DNA of 64,000 bases, from positions 52,707 through 116,706 of the forward strand of contig CAZOYW010000006.1 in the NCBI GenBank assembly GCA_964584165.1, in the 5' to 3' direction. Position numbers and translations under genes: made by a program. Origin of the DNA: CAZKCI01 sp964584165 (lineage in GTDB: Bacteria > Auribacterota > Erginobacteria > Erginobacterales > CAZKCI01). Of the stretch, positions 18,642 to 26,862 are shown piece by piece; position 1 is the stretch's first letter, and each line of letters starts with the position of its first letter. Under the pieces are notes generated by a model that was given only the letters and a program-made list of their open reading frames with translations, had not been told where the DNA came from and did not search any database.

Positions 18642-19289
18642 TCAAAGTGAGGGCGAAGAGCCGCGGGAGACTCGGCCGACCCCTAGCAGCGTCATCGCGT
18701 AGACGTAGTGGACCCGGACATCCCGCAGGGACGCCCTTTCCATCAGATCCTGGAGCTCGGAGGGGCTGAAGGGGAACTCCTCGGCGAAGAGCCACTGGGA
18801 GCCGAGGCACTTCTCGTAGAGGTTGAGGAGGCCCACCCGGGCCGGGACCACCGCTCCCACCCACCCCCCCTCCTTCGTCACCCGTCTTTTCTCCCGGAGA
18901 AGCTCGACCGCCCGCTCCCGGGAGTAGTGCTCGATCAGCCCGATGCTGTAGACCAGGTCAAACCCCCCCCGGAAGGAGAGGTTCAAGGCATCGCCCATGA
19001 AGAACGAGGAGCCCCGCTCCGTCTCGCGCGCGATCTCGATCGCCACCCGGGAGGAGTCGATCCCGAAACCGGAGAGATCGGGGCGCTGGGCTTTGAGGCA
19101 GTGAAGCGTGGCCGCGGTGCCGCAACCCGCCTCCAGGACACGGGGGCGGACGGAGGACGGAAGAAGCGGGCGGAGGATCCGGGCGTAGGAGCGGGCGAAG
19201 ACCGGCCGGAGGCGGCGGATCAGGAACATCGTCAGGTTGAAGGAGTCCGCCTCCTTCGACCAGTACTCGTCGTTGTATTCCCGGGCCAT
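18642..19289 (-). CDS. Class I SAM-dependent methyltransferase
   Basis: 215 aa from the ATG at 19289 (a TTG directly after the upstream stop would add 20 residues). Motif I is VLEAGCGTAATLHCL, followed by FGIDSSRVAIEIA, the acidic GDALNLSF and DLVYSIGLIEHYSRE. This is the fold of small-molecule and sugar methyltransferases of the Methyltransf_11/25 type. Its position between two large membrane glycosyltransferase-like genes suggests a sugar or lipid-linked acceptor. A direct substrate cannot be read. Confidence 0.88.
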   Translation of the reverse strand: MAREYNDEYWSKEADSFNLTMFLIRRLRPVFARSYARILRPLLPSSVRPRVLEAGCGTAATLHCLKAQRPDLSGFGIDSSRVAIEIARETERGSSFFMGDALNLSFRGGFDLVYSIGLIEHYSRERAVELLREKRRVTKEGGWVGAVVPARVGLLNLYEKCLGSQWLFAEEFPFSPSELQDLMERASLRDVRVHYVYAMTLLGVGRVSRGSSPSL

Positions 19290-19349
19290 AACGCAAGGCG
19301 GGCCGACGCCCGCCCGGACATTATGCCACAACCACAACCGCTCCACCAA

Positions 19350-21785
19350 TCAAGACCGGCAGCGGCCGAGGAGGAGGAGCAGGGCCGCGGCCACAACTCC
19401 CCCCGCCGTCATCAGCCTCCCCCGGAACAGGGCCGCCGGGCGGAAGGCCATCTCCAGGCGGTGGCGCCCCGGCCCGCACCAGACCCCCCGCTGCAGAAAG
19501 TTCACCCGCCGGAGGGCTTCCGGGCGGCCGTCGACCCGGAGCGTCCAGTCGGGATGCCAGACATCGGTCAGCACGAGCATGGCGGGGCGCCAGACCTCCG
19601 CCTCGATCACGACGCGGTTGGGATCGGAGAAGTCGGCCTCGAGGATCCGCCCGCCCTCCCGGCGGGCGGCGGGATCGCCGGCCGGGGACGGGTAAGGCCG
19701 GGGGCGCGCTTCCCAGACCTCGGACGAGCAGACCCCCTCCGGCGCCAGGTCGGAGGAGAGAAGGGCATCCTTCTCCTTCGAAGCGTCCGCCGTTCGCCAG
19801 CGGTCCTGGAAATAGACCCGGGGGAGGGCGGAGGGGGCTTCGAAGGCGAAATAGCCCCCGGCCCGCCCGAGCGGACGGAAGGAGGGATCTCCGAGCGGCC
19901 CGTCCGTCACCAGGTAGCGGACGGACATGTTCGCCCAGAACGGCTGCTTCCAGTCCCGGGGCCAGAGCTCGTTGGGCAAGCCGTCGGCGACGGCTTCCAC
20001 CGCCTCCTTGTACCAGGGGAGAAGCGGCTTGGTATCGAAGCCGAGCGCGGAGAGGGATCCGTTGAGCCAGCCGGCCTGGTCCAGGTAGGAGCGGTGATAG
20101 CCGACGCGGTAAAGGCCGGCGGAGGGGGGAGAAAACTCCGCCGCCAGGCGGTAGAGAGGATGGTCGTGAGTCCCGTAATACCGGTCCGCCGAAAGGTCCT
20201 GGTTCCGGTAGTTGAGGATCCGGTTGTCGTAGAAGGCCGGACCGGCGAAGAGGAGGAGCTCGGCGAGCGCGGTTCCGAGCAGAAGGGGAAGCCGTCGCCG
20301 GGCGGGGAGCCGGGCGATCAGAGCGATCGCCGCCCCCGCCAACAGGAAGGAAAGGAGCGGACCACGGACGAACCAGGCGCCATCGCCGAGGGCGAGAAGG
20401 TGGCGAAAGGCCGGAGAAAAGCGCTGCCCCAGCGCCTGAACGGGGGCGAGCGAGGACGCTCCCAGGGCGAGGGAGGAGAAGGCGAGGAAGGCGGCCGTCC
20501 ACCTCCCCGTCCAGGCCCGGCCGAGGAGGCGCGGCCGCCCCCAGAGAACGGAAACGGCCGTCCCGGCGAGGGCGCTCACCGCCCAGCACTCGATCACCCG
20601 CCAGCGGAGGGGATAGGGGAGCTCCCGGAAGACGGGGATGACGGAACGGATGATCCGATGGAGGGGAGTGTAGGATCCCAGGACCACCACCAGGCCGAAG
20701 AGGCCCTGGAGGGCGAAGACGCGGAGCCAGAAGCCGGGGGCGGTCTTCCGCGCCCTCCCCCAGCCGAGGCGGAGGCCGAGCAGGGCCAGGAAGGCGAGAG
20801 CCAGCCCCCCGGAGAGGGCGGCGTCGTTCATGCTGAACTGGATCTCGTAGGGCGGACCCCAGGCGTGGGCGCCGGTGACCGTCCCGAACCAGTCCGGAGC
20901 GAGGAGGGTGGCGAGGAGGGCGGGGTGGAGGCTGTAGGGGCGTCCGACCATCTCTTCGGCGTCGAAGAGGGGCGCCTCCCGGATCGACTCGATCCCGGAG
21001 AGGACCCGGGTCCAGAAGCCGCCGGCGAGGAGAAAGCCGACGAGGACGATCGCCGCCATCCCCCCCGCCAGGCGGAGCGCGCCGCGATACCTTCGGCAAA
21101 GGAGGAGGCCGGCCGTCGCGATCGCGACGGTCGTCCCGGAGACGGTCAGAACCTGGATGACGCCGGTCACCTCGCCGGCGGTGGAGTAGAGGGCGAAGAC
21201 CGCCGCGCCGGCGGCGAGGTGAATCGTCCGGCCAAAGCGGGCGAAGAGCAAGACCCAGAGGAGAAGGGCGGGGAGGAGGTTGTAGACGAAGATGCAGGGA
21301 GGGAAGGTGACGTAGTAGACCATCATCGGGGAAAGGAGGTAGGCGGCGGCGAGGGCGATCCCGCCCGGGCGGTTCAGGCGGAGGCCGCAGACGCCCAGGA
21401 AGTAGGCCCAGAGCGCCGCCAGCCAGTAGTGGAGAGCGATCGGGAACTTCAGGATCCAGAAGAGGGCGGCTTTCTCCCGGGCGAGATCGGCGAACTGGAG
21501 AAAGGGCCGGAGGAGCGGGTAGCCGGCGAAGGAATAGAAGCGGGTGTAGAAGAGGCAGCCGCCGGCGTTGGTGTAGGGGTCCCACCAGGCGGGGGAGCCG
21601 GACTGGAAAGAGCGGGCGAGGAAAAGGGCCTGGGGGTAGTAGACGAAGGCGATGTCGTCGTAGAACATCGGCTTCCAGTCGAGGAGGAAGGGGAGGAGGA
21701 ACCCTCCGACCGCGAGGAGGAGGGCGAGGGCGACCAAGAGCTCCCTCCGGAAATCGGAACCAAGGCGCTCCGACCGGGGTTTCAT
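19350..21785 (-). CDS. YfhO-family polytopic membrane protein
   Basis: 811 aa from the ATG at 21785, whose ATGA overlaps the stop of the upstream membrane-protein gene. It has a first membrane helix, the loop FYDDIAFVYYPQALFLARSF, about a dozen hydrophobic segments including YPLRWRVIECW, and a C-terminal domain. The tail shows VLTDVWHPDWTLRVDG and NYLQ-like NFLQRGVWCGPG, shared with the YfhO proteins at 3202-5688 and 55796-58261. Predicted role: outer-leaflet sugar transfer from a lipid carrier. It is the third gene in a tightly packed minus-strand run. Confidence 0.86.
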   Translation of the reverse strand: MKPRSERLGSDFRRELLVALALLLAVGGFLLPFLLDWKPMFYDDIAFVYYPQALFLARSFQSGSPAWWDPYTNAGGCLFYTRFYSFAGYPLLRPFLQFADLAREKAALFWILKFPIALHYWLAALWAYFLGVCGLRLNRPGGIALAAAYLLSPMMVYYVTFPPCIFVYNLLPALLLWVLLFARFGRTIHLAAGAAVFALYSTAGEVTGVIQVLTVSGTTVAIATAGLLLCRRYRGALRLAGGMAAIVLVGFLLAGGFWTRVLSGIESIREAPLFDAEEMVGRPYSLHPALLATLLAPDWFGTVTGAHAWGPPYEIQFSMNDAALSGGLALAFLALLGLRLGWGRARKTAPGFWLRVFALQGLFGLVVVLGSYTPLHRIIRSVIPVFRELPYPLRWRVIECWAVSALAGTAVSVLWGRPRLLGRAWTGRWTAAFLAFSSLALGASSLAPVQALGQRFSPAFRHLLALGDGAWFVRGPLLSFLLAGAAIALIARLPARRRLPLLLGTALAELLLFAGPAFYDNRILNYRNQDLSADRYYGTHDHPLYRLAAEFSPPSAGLYRVGYHRSYLDQAGWLNGSLSALGFDTKPLLPWYKEAVEAVADGLPNELWPRDWKQPFWANMSVRYLVTDGPLGDPSFRPLGRAGGYFAFEAPSALPRVYFQDRWRTADASKEKDALLSSDLAPEGVCSSEVWEARPRPYPSPAGDPAARREGGRILEADFSDPNRVVIEAEVWRPAMLVLTDVWHPDWTLRVDGRPEALRRVNFLQRGVWCGPGRHRLEMAFRPAALFRGRLMTAGGVVAAALLLLLGRCRS

Positions 21786-23881
21786 CGTCTCACGATTCCC
21801 GCGCGGCACCGTTCCCCGGCCCTTCTCCCTCCGGGCCTAAGAAAGCGCAGAGGGCGGACGCCGCTGGGGGGAAAGGGGGGCGGGGGGCGGCTGATCCAGG
21901 GGATCTCTTCCAGGGCGGCGGCGGGGAGGAGGACGGGGCCGAGGACCTCGGCCTCTCCCTTCCCGTCGATCTCGAGGAGAGAGGCGCCAGGAGGGGAGAG
22001 GACGATCTTCCAGGACCAGCCGTAATCCCAGCTTTGCCATTCCCCAGCCGCGGCGCCGGAAAAACGATAACGCGCCCCGCCCCGGCAACGGAGCGCCGCC
22101 GCCAGGACCGGAGACCGGCCCGCAGAAACGCCAACCGCCTCCGCCCTCCAGGAACCTGGGGGGAGCGCGGCCGCCGCGGGGAAGCCCCAGAAACCCGGCC
22201 GGGACGCCGCCGCCAATCCGCCGGCGCCGGACCAGAGCGGAGAGCGCCCCGCGGCTGAGGCGGCGACGGCCGCGGAGAAGGACTCGAGGTCCCGGGCCTC
22301 GCCGGCGACAAGGTCGCAGTAGGTCCGGGCACGGCCGAGATAGGACACCTCCGGCGTGCCCTTCCAGGGCTTGAACTCGTCGGGGTCGCCGAGGAGGGTC
22401 CCCTCCTCGAAAAAGCGGAGGTAGAGGATCGGGAGGAGGTAGCGGTGGAGGGGCCAGGGAAGGAGATAGCCGCGGTCGAAATCGCTCTTGAACTCTAGCT
22501 CGTCCCAGGCGGAGCGGGACGAATCGGGGAGGCGCGGGTAGGCGAGGTAGACCGGGGATTCGAGCTCCCCGGAGACGAGGCGCGCGCGGAGATCGAGGAT
22601 CCCGTCCACGCCCAGGCGGGTCAGGTTGTTCTCGGGGTTGCGGGCGACCTCCCAGGCGCTGAAACGGAGGTTGCCGAGGCCGAAGACGAGGAGGCAGAGA
22701 AGGGCGAGGCGGGCGGGGAGGCGGCGGGAAGAAACGAAGAGGGGGGTGAGCCAGACGCCGAGGGCGGCGAGGAGGAGAGCGACCGGCGGCCGGTTGTAAT
22801 AAGTATACTGGTACAGAATGTCCGTCCCAGCCGGGAGAAGGACGACGCCGGCGAGGACGACCAGGAGGAGGGAGAGCGCGGTCGGCTGGCCGGCGCCTTT
22901 CCAGCCCCGGACCGAAAAAACCGAGCCGGCCAGGACAACGAAAGCCGCGATCAGGACCGCCTTCCCTCCCGGCCCCGAGACCCCGAGCCAGCCCAGGCAG
23001 CACTTCAGGATGTGGCGGGAGTTCTCCCACCCGTAGGCCAGGTTGCGCGGGATGAACTCGCGGGCCATCTCGGCGATCTTCCAGGCAACGAAGGGACCCC
23101 GCGCCTCGGGCGAGGCGACATGGGGGAGAACCTTGATGTAGACCGCGGCGGCGAGGAGTCCGGCCGCGGCCAGCCCCCCGATCAGTCCCCAGCGCAGAGG
23201 CCGGAGCCGCTTCTCCAGGAGGATGAGCGCGGCGTAGAGGACCGCCGCCAGGGCCCCGTACTCGTCGCTGAAGAGGCCGGCCAGGAAGACCAGGAGAAAG
23301 GCGGCCGCCCGCGGCCAGGCCCGGCGGAGGGAAAGCCCGCGCAACGAGAGAAGGAGGAGGAGGCCGAGGAGGATCTCGGCGGAGACAAGGCTCTTGGTCG
23401 GGCGGACGGGGGCGTGGTGGCCGACCATCACCTCGGTGGTGATGAGCCAGAAGCCGGCCGCCGACCAGCCCCCTTCCCAGCGGCCGGTCCAGGAGCGGGA
23501 GAGGGCGGCGATCAAAAACCCGATCAGGAGGGTGAGGAGGAGATCGGAAGGGAACCAGAGGAAGGGGCCGAAGCGGCGCATCAGGCGCACGTCCAGGCGG
23601 GGGGTGAGAACCTCCAGGAGCTGGGCGACCGGGCGGGGGCGGTACTCGGTGTCGCCGGCCTTCCAGTCGAAGACCTTGCGCCACTCGAAATCCCTCCAGT
23701 CCGAGGAGAGGGAGCCGAAGCGCAGGCCGCACTGGAGGGCGTCGTACTCCAGCCGCAGCGGCTCCGGCGTGCGGAAGCGGACGGGGAAGGCGGCGAGGAA
23801 GCAGGCGAACAGAGCGGCGGCGGCCAGGAGGAAGAACGCCGCCGCCGGGCGCGGCGAACGGGAGGACGGGGTCTCGGCCAT
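21782..23881 (-). CDS. Large polytopic membrane protein, paralogue of the next-but-one gene
   Basis: 699 aa; the ATG at 23881 follows GGAAGGAGAGG. The N-terminus has a membrane helix, then PEPLRLEYDALQCGLRFGSL. Many membrane segments follow, then FFEEGTLLGDPDEFKPW and a C-terminal soluble domain with Ser/Gly/Ala-rich strands. The protein at 24681-26819 has matching segments (PETLRLHYYALQDGIREGPL; HFEERTLLGNPDEFRAL), so the two are paralogues separated by a methyltransferase gene. It resembles GT-C-type membrane enzymes in layout, but I do not recognise a named family. Confidence 0.75.
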   Translation of the reverse strand: MAETPSSRSPRPAAAFFLLAAAALFACFLAAFPVRFRTPEPLRLEYDALQCGLRFGSLSSDWRDFEWRKVFDWKAGDTEYRPRPVAQLLEVLTPRLDVRLMRRFGPFLWFPSDLLLTLLIGFLIAALSRSWTGRWEGGWSAAGFWLITTEVMVGHHAPVRPTKSLVSAEILLGLLLLLSLRGLSLRRAWPRAAAFLLVFLAGLFSDEYGALAAVLYAALILLEKRLRPLRWGLIGGLAAAGLLAAAVYIKVLPHVASPEARGPFVAWKIAEMAREFIPRNLAYGWENSRHILKCCLGWLGVSGPGGKAVLIAAFVVLAGSVFSVRGWKGAGQPTALSLLLVVLAGVVLLPAGTDILYQYTYYNRPPVALLLAALGVWLTPLFVSSRRLPARLALLCLLVFGLGNLRFSAWEVARNPENNLTRLGVDGILDLRARLVSGELESPVYLAYPRLPDSSRSAWDELEFKSDFDRGYLLPWPLHRYLLPILYLRFFEEGTLLGDPDEFKPWKGTPEVSYLGRARTYCDLVAGEARDLESFSAAVAASAAGRSPLWSGAGGLAAASRPGFWGFPAAAALPPGSWRAEAVGVSAGRSPVLAAALRCRGGARYRFSGAAAGEWQSWDYGWSWKIVLSPPGASLLEIDGKGEAEVLGPVLLPAAALEEIPWISRPPPPFPPSGVRPLRFLRPGGRRAGERCRAGIVRR

Positions 23882-23904
23882 GGATCTTCCGCCTCTCCTT
23901 CCGG

Positions 23905-24684
23905 TCAGGCGCGCTTGCGGGCGACCACCGCTACCGAGGTCCCCAGGGGGAATTCCCAGCGCTTGAGCCAGAACCGCTCGCAGGCCCCGAGCACGAGGAA
24001 AACAAGGTTGAGAAAGGAGTTGGTGACGGTGAGGTCGGTCTTGTGTTTCTCCAGGCGGGTCCGCTGCAGGCCCCCGACCTGCTGCGCCTTCCGGATGAGC
24101 AGCGCGGGGAGGAAGGCGGTGGGGTGGAGATAGGTGTGGCGGATGATCTCGACCGGGAAGCGCTTCAGGATCGCCGCCAGGCGGGGACGGGTGAAGCGCC
24201 GGCAGCCGCCCTCCACGTCGTCGTGGGGACCGAAGAGGCAGTCGAAGGCCGGCTCGGAGAGAAGGACGAGACCGCCGGGACGGCAGACCCGGACCAGCTC
24301 CCCGACCACCGCCGGCACGTCCTTCACCGAACACTGGTGCAGGGTGTCGGAGCAGACCACCACGTCGGCGAGGTTCTCGCCCAGGGGGAGGAGCTGGGCG
24401 TCGCCCTGAACCTTGAGGACCGGGCCGCGGATGTAGGAGTCAAGCACCCGAAAGTTGAGATCGACGAAGACCCTCTCCCATCCCCGGGGGAACTGGGAAC
24501 TGGCACCGCCCGGGCCGCAGCCCACGTCCAGGAGGAACCTCCCCCGGTCCAGATACGGCTCGACCAGATCGCTCAGGCAGCGGTAGTGGACCCGGAACCA
24601 CCAATGCCGGTTGCAGAGGGCCACCATCTCGCGGTAGAGGCGTTCCCGGTCCACCGCGCCCGAGGCGGGGGAGAGGCCTTTCAC
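23905..24684 (-). CDS. Class I SAM-dependent methyltransferase
   Basis: 259 aa. The GTG start at 24684 overlaps the upstream TGA (GTGA), with GGAGGG about five bases before it; the longer frame upstream is an antiphase reading. Motifs: LLDVGCGPGGASSQF, VFVDLNFRVLDSY, GDAQLLPLGENLADVVVCSD, then CRPGGLVLLSEP. These mark a Methyltransf_11-type enzyme. It sits between the two paralogous membrane proteins and is translationally coupled to one. A sugar, lipid-linked sugar or small acceptor is likely. Confidence 0.88.
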   Translation of the reverse strand: MKGLSPASGAVDRERLYREMVALCNRHWWFRVHYRCLSDLVEPYLDRGRFLLDVGCGPGGASSQFPRGWERVFVDLNFRVLDSYIRGPVLKVQGDAQLLPLGENLADVVVCSDTLHQCSVKDVPAVVGELVRVCRPGGLVLLSEPAFDCLFGPHDDVEGGCRRFTRPRLAAILKRFPVEIIRHTYLHPTAFLPALLIRKAQQVGGLQRTRLEKHKTDLTVTNSFLNLVFLVLGACERFWLKRWEFPLGTSVAVVARKRA

Positions 24685-26819
24685 GACGCCCTCCCCCCCG
24701 GCGGGAAAAGGGGCCGGGGCGAAAGGGCGGCGGGGAGGAGCGCCGGGCCGATCACTTCCACTTCCGCGTCGCCGGCGACCTCGATCTCGACCTCGCCGGC
24801 GGCGGCGGGGAGGGGGACGGCGAAGATTTGGAAGGCCCAGTCGTAGGTCTGCTCGCGGCGCATGAGCTCCTCGCCGGTGTCGAGCCGGCGCGCGACCAGG
24901 AGGCACCTCCTCCCGGTGGTGGGAACCGTGCGCGGGAGGACGTCATCCCCTCCGTCCGGGGTCAGGTCCGCCCGAAGCAGGAACAGGAGGGACCGCTCCG
25001 GGCCGCCGGCGGGGATGTTCGCCCGCAGGCGCCAGCAGCCCGGCGGGAGGCGGGCGGCGACCTGGAGCCCGAGCAGGGAGAGGCGCGCCTCCGGCGCCAC
25101 CGGGGCCCGGCCGGAGGGCGGGCAAGCGCGCCAGTCCCCCGGCGAAACGGCGCCGGCGACGATCGCCTTGCGCCACGACGCCAGGTCGTAGACGGTCCCG
25201 GCGGGGAGGTCCAGATAGGCGTTCGCCGCCGCAAGGTACCCCCCCTCTTCGACCGCGACGAGGGCGCGGAACTCGTCCGGGTTGCCCAGGAGCGTCCGCT
25301 CCTCGAAATGGCGAAGGTTGAGAACGGGCATCATCATCGCGAAGACCGAGAAGGGATCGTTGTTCCAGACCCGGAGCATCAGATCCCAGCGCTCGGATAT
25401 CCCCATCCGCCGGGGGCGGGGATAGGCGGCGTAGGCCGGGATGGGCAAGCTCCGGCCGCGAACCGCCCGGGAGAGTCGGAGCATCCGCTGCACGTAGCAC
25501 TGGGCCTGATCGCCGTAGCCAAACCAGGAGGGGTAGCGCCGAGCGGCGATCCCCGCCGTACGGGTGTTGAGAGCGCCGATCAGAAGCAACCCTCCCAGCA
25601 TTATATACCAGAGAGCAGGCCGGCGGCGCGAGAAGATATCGGCGCCGAGCGCCGCGACCATGATCATGGCTGAAGCGGCGATCGAGGCGTAGTAATACGT
25701 CTCCGCCTGGACCGAGGTCGGCTCCCGGGGAAAGATGAAGACCGTGATCAGCCAGACGTAGAGCAGCCAGGCGGCCAGGAAGCGCCAGACGCGCCGCCAG
25801 GCCAGAAGGCCGGCACCCAGGAACAGGAGCAACGACAGTGACCGGGCGGACCAGTCGAGGAGAGGGGGGCCGTAGGGGCTCCCCCCCAGGTTGTACGCCC
25901 AGAACCAGCGCAGCCCGTTGAGGAAGAAATCCCGGGTCCGGGCCAGGAGAACGGCCGGAGAGCCGGCGAAGGGCGCCAGCGCGCCCCCGACGTATCCCAA
26001 GGGGGGCGACTCGCCGGTCACCTTCCACACCGCCCAGCGGGAGATCCCGAGCAGGACCGCGGCATAGACCAGGCCCGGGAGCGCCAGGACCAGCCCGACC
26101 AGGCCGGCGTGAGGGCGGAAGCTGCGCCATTGCAAACCCACCCAGAGGGCGAGCGCGGGAAGGAGGCAGAGGGAAACCTCGTGGGTGTGGCACTGGGCGA
26201 TCAGGATCAACAGGAGCAGCAGCGCGGGCCCCCGGGCCCGACCCCGGGGGCGCTCTCTGAGCGCCGCGAGCAGGCAGAAGGAAACGACCGTGAGCAAAGC
26301 GACCAAAGGCATGTTGGACCGGCAGTTGTAGCGAAGGCCGAGCAGGGCCTCGGTCGTCATCAGCCACATCCCGCCGGCGACCAGGCCGGGGGCCCAGGAA
26401 GCGAACCAGCGGCGACCGATCCAGGCGAGCGCCACCGCGGTGAGGAGGCCGATCAGCATGAAGAACGGCTCGTCGAGGAACGGCCCCCGGATCCGGTAGA
26501 GGGCCTGGTCGAGCTTGGCGACCAGGGCGTCCAGAAGCATCGACGGCTGGCGCGCGTCGTACATCCCGCCGTGGGAGCGCCAGACGAAGGGCTTGAGCAA
26601 GTCGGTCCGGGTCAGGGCGGCGGTCAGGGGGCCCTCCCGGATGCCGTCCTGGAGGGCGTAGTAATGGAGGCGAAGCGTCTCCGGCTGCTGCCAGCGGAGA
26701 GGATGGCGGAGCACGAAGAGGGCGGAGTTGGCGGCGGCCACCGCCGCGAAGACACAGGCGGCCGCAGTCAGCGAGCGCGGGGCGCCGCGGCGCGGTGGAT
26801 TGGCGGAGGCGACGGTCAT
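24681..26819 (-). CDS. Large polytopic membrane protein, paralogue of 21782-23881
   Basis: 712 aa. It has an N-terminal helix (AACVFAAVAAANSALFVL), a conserved loop PETLRLHYYALQDGIREGPL, multiple membrane helices, and a conserved periplasmic segment HFEERTLLGNPDEFRAL followed by a soluble C-terminal domain (~520-712). The matching segments in 21782-23881 show gene duplication. A glycosyltransferase of GT-C type is the best guess from layout and neighbours; no catalytic motif is certain. Confidence 0.75.
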   Translation of the reverse strand: MTVASANPPRRGAPRSLTAAACVFAAVAAANSALFVLRHPLRWQQPETLRLHYYALQDGIREGPLTAALTRTDLLKPFVWRSHGGMYDARQPSMLLDALVAKLDQALYRIRGPFLDEPFFMLIGLLTAVALAWIGRRWFASWAPGLVAGGMWLMTTEALLGLRYNCRSNMPLVALLTVVSFCLLAALRERPRGRARGPALLLLLILIAQCHTHEVSLCLLPALALWVGLQWRSFRPHAGLVGLVLALPGLVYAAVLLGISRWAVWKVTGESPPLGYVGGALAPFAGSPAVLLARTRDFFLNGLRWFWAYNLGGSPYGPPLLDWSARSLSLLLFLGAGLLAWRRVWRFLAAWLLYVWLITVFIFPREPTSVQAETYYYASIAASAMIMVAALGADIFSRRRPALWYIMLGGLLLIGALNTRTAGIAARRYPSWFGYGDQAQCYVQRMLRLSRAVRGRSLPIPAYAAYPRPRRMGISERWDLMLRVWNNDPFSVFAMMMPVLNLRHFEERTLLGNPDEFRALVAVEEGGYLAAANAYLDLPAGTVYDLASWRKAIVAGAVSPGDWRACPPSGRAPVAPEARLSLLGLQVAARLPPGCWRLRANIPAGGPERSLLFLLRADLTPDGGDDVLPRTVPTTGRRCLLVARRLDTGEELMRREQTYDWAFQIFAVPLPAAAGEVEIEVAGDAEVEVIGPALLPAALSPRPLFPPGGRAS

Positions 26820-26862
26820 CGCGGGGTTCGTCTAGTGGAAGCGGCCGGGAAGATCCGCGGCT

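Noticed and set aside
18708..22025. A 1105-codon plus-strand open frame opposite a methyltransferase and a YfhO gene
   Set aside because: It has highly charged low-complexity translation (Glu/Gly/Arg rich), runs antisense through genes with clear family motifs, and is a normal by-product of GC-rich coding DNA.
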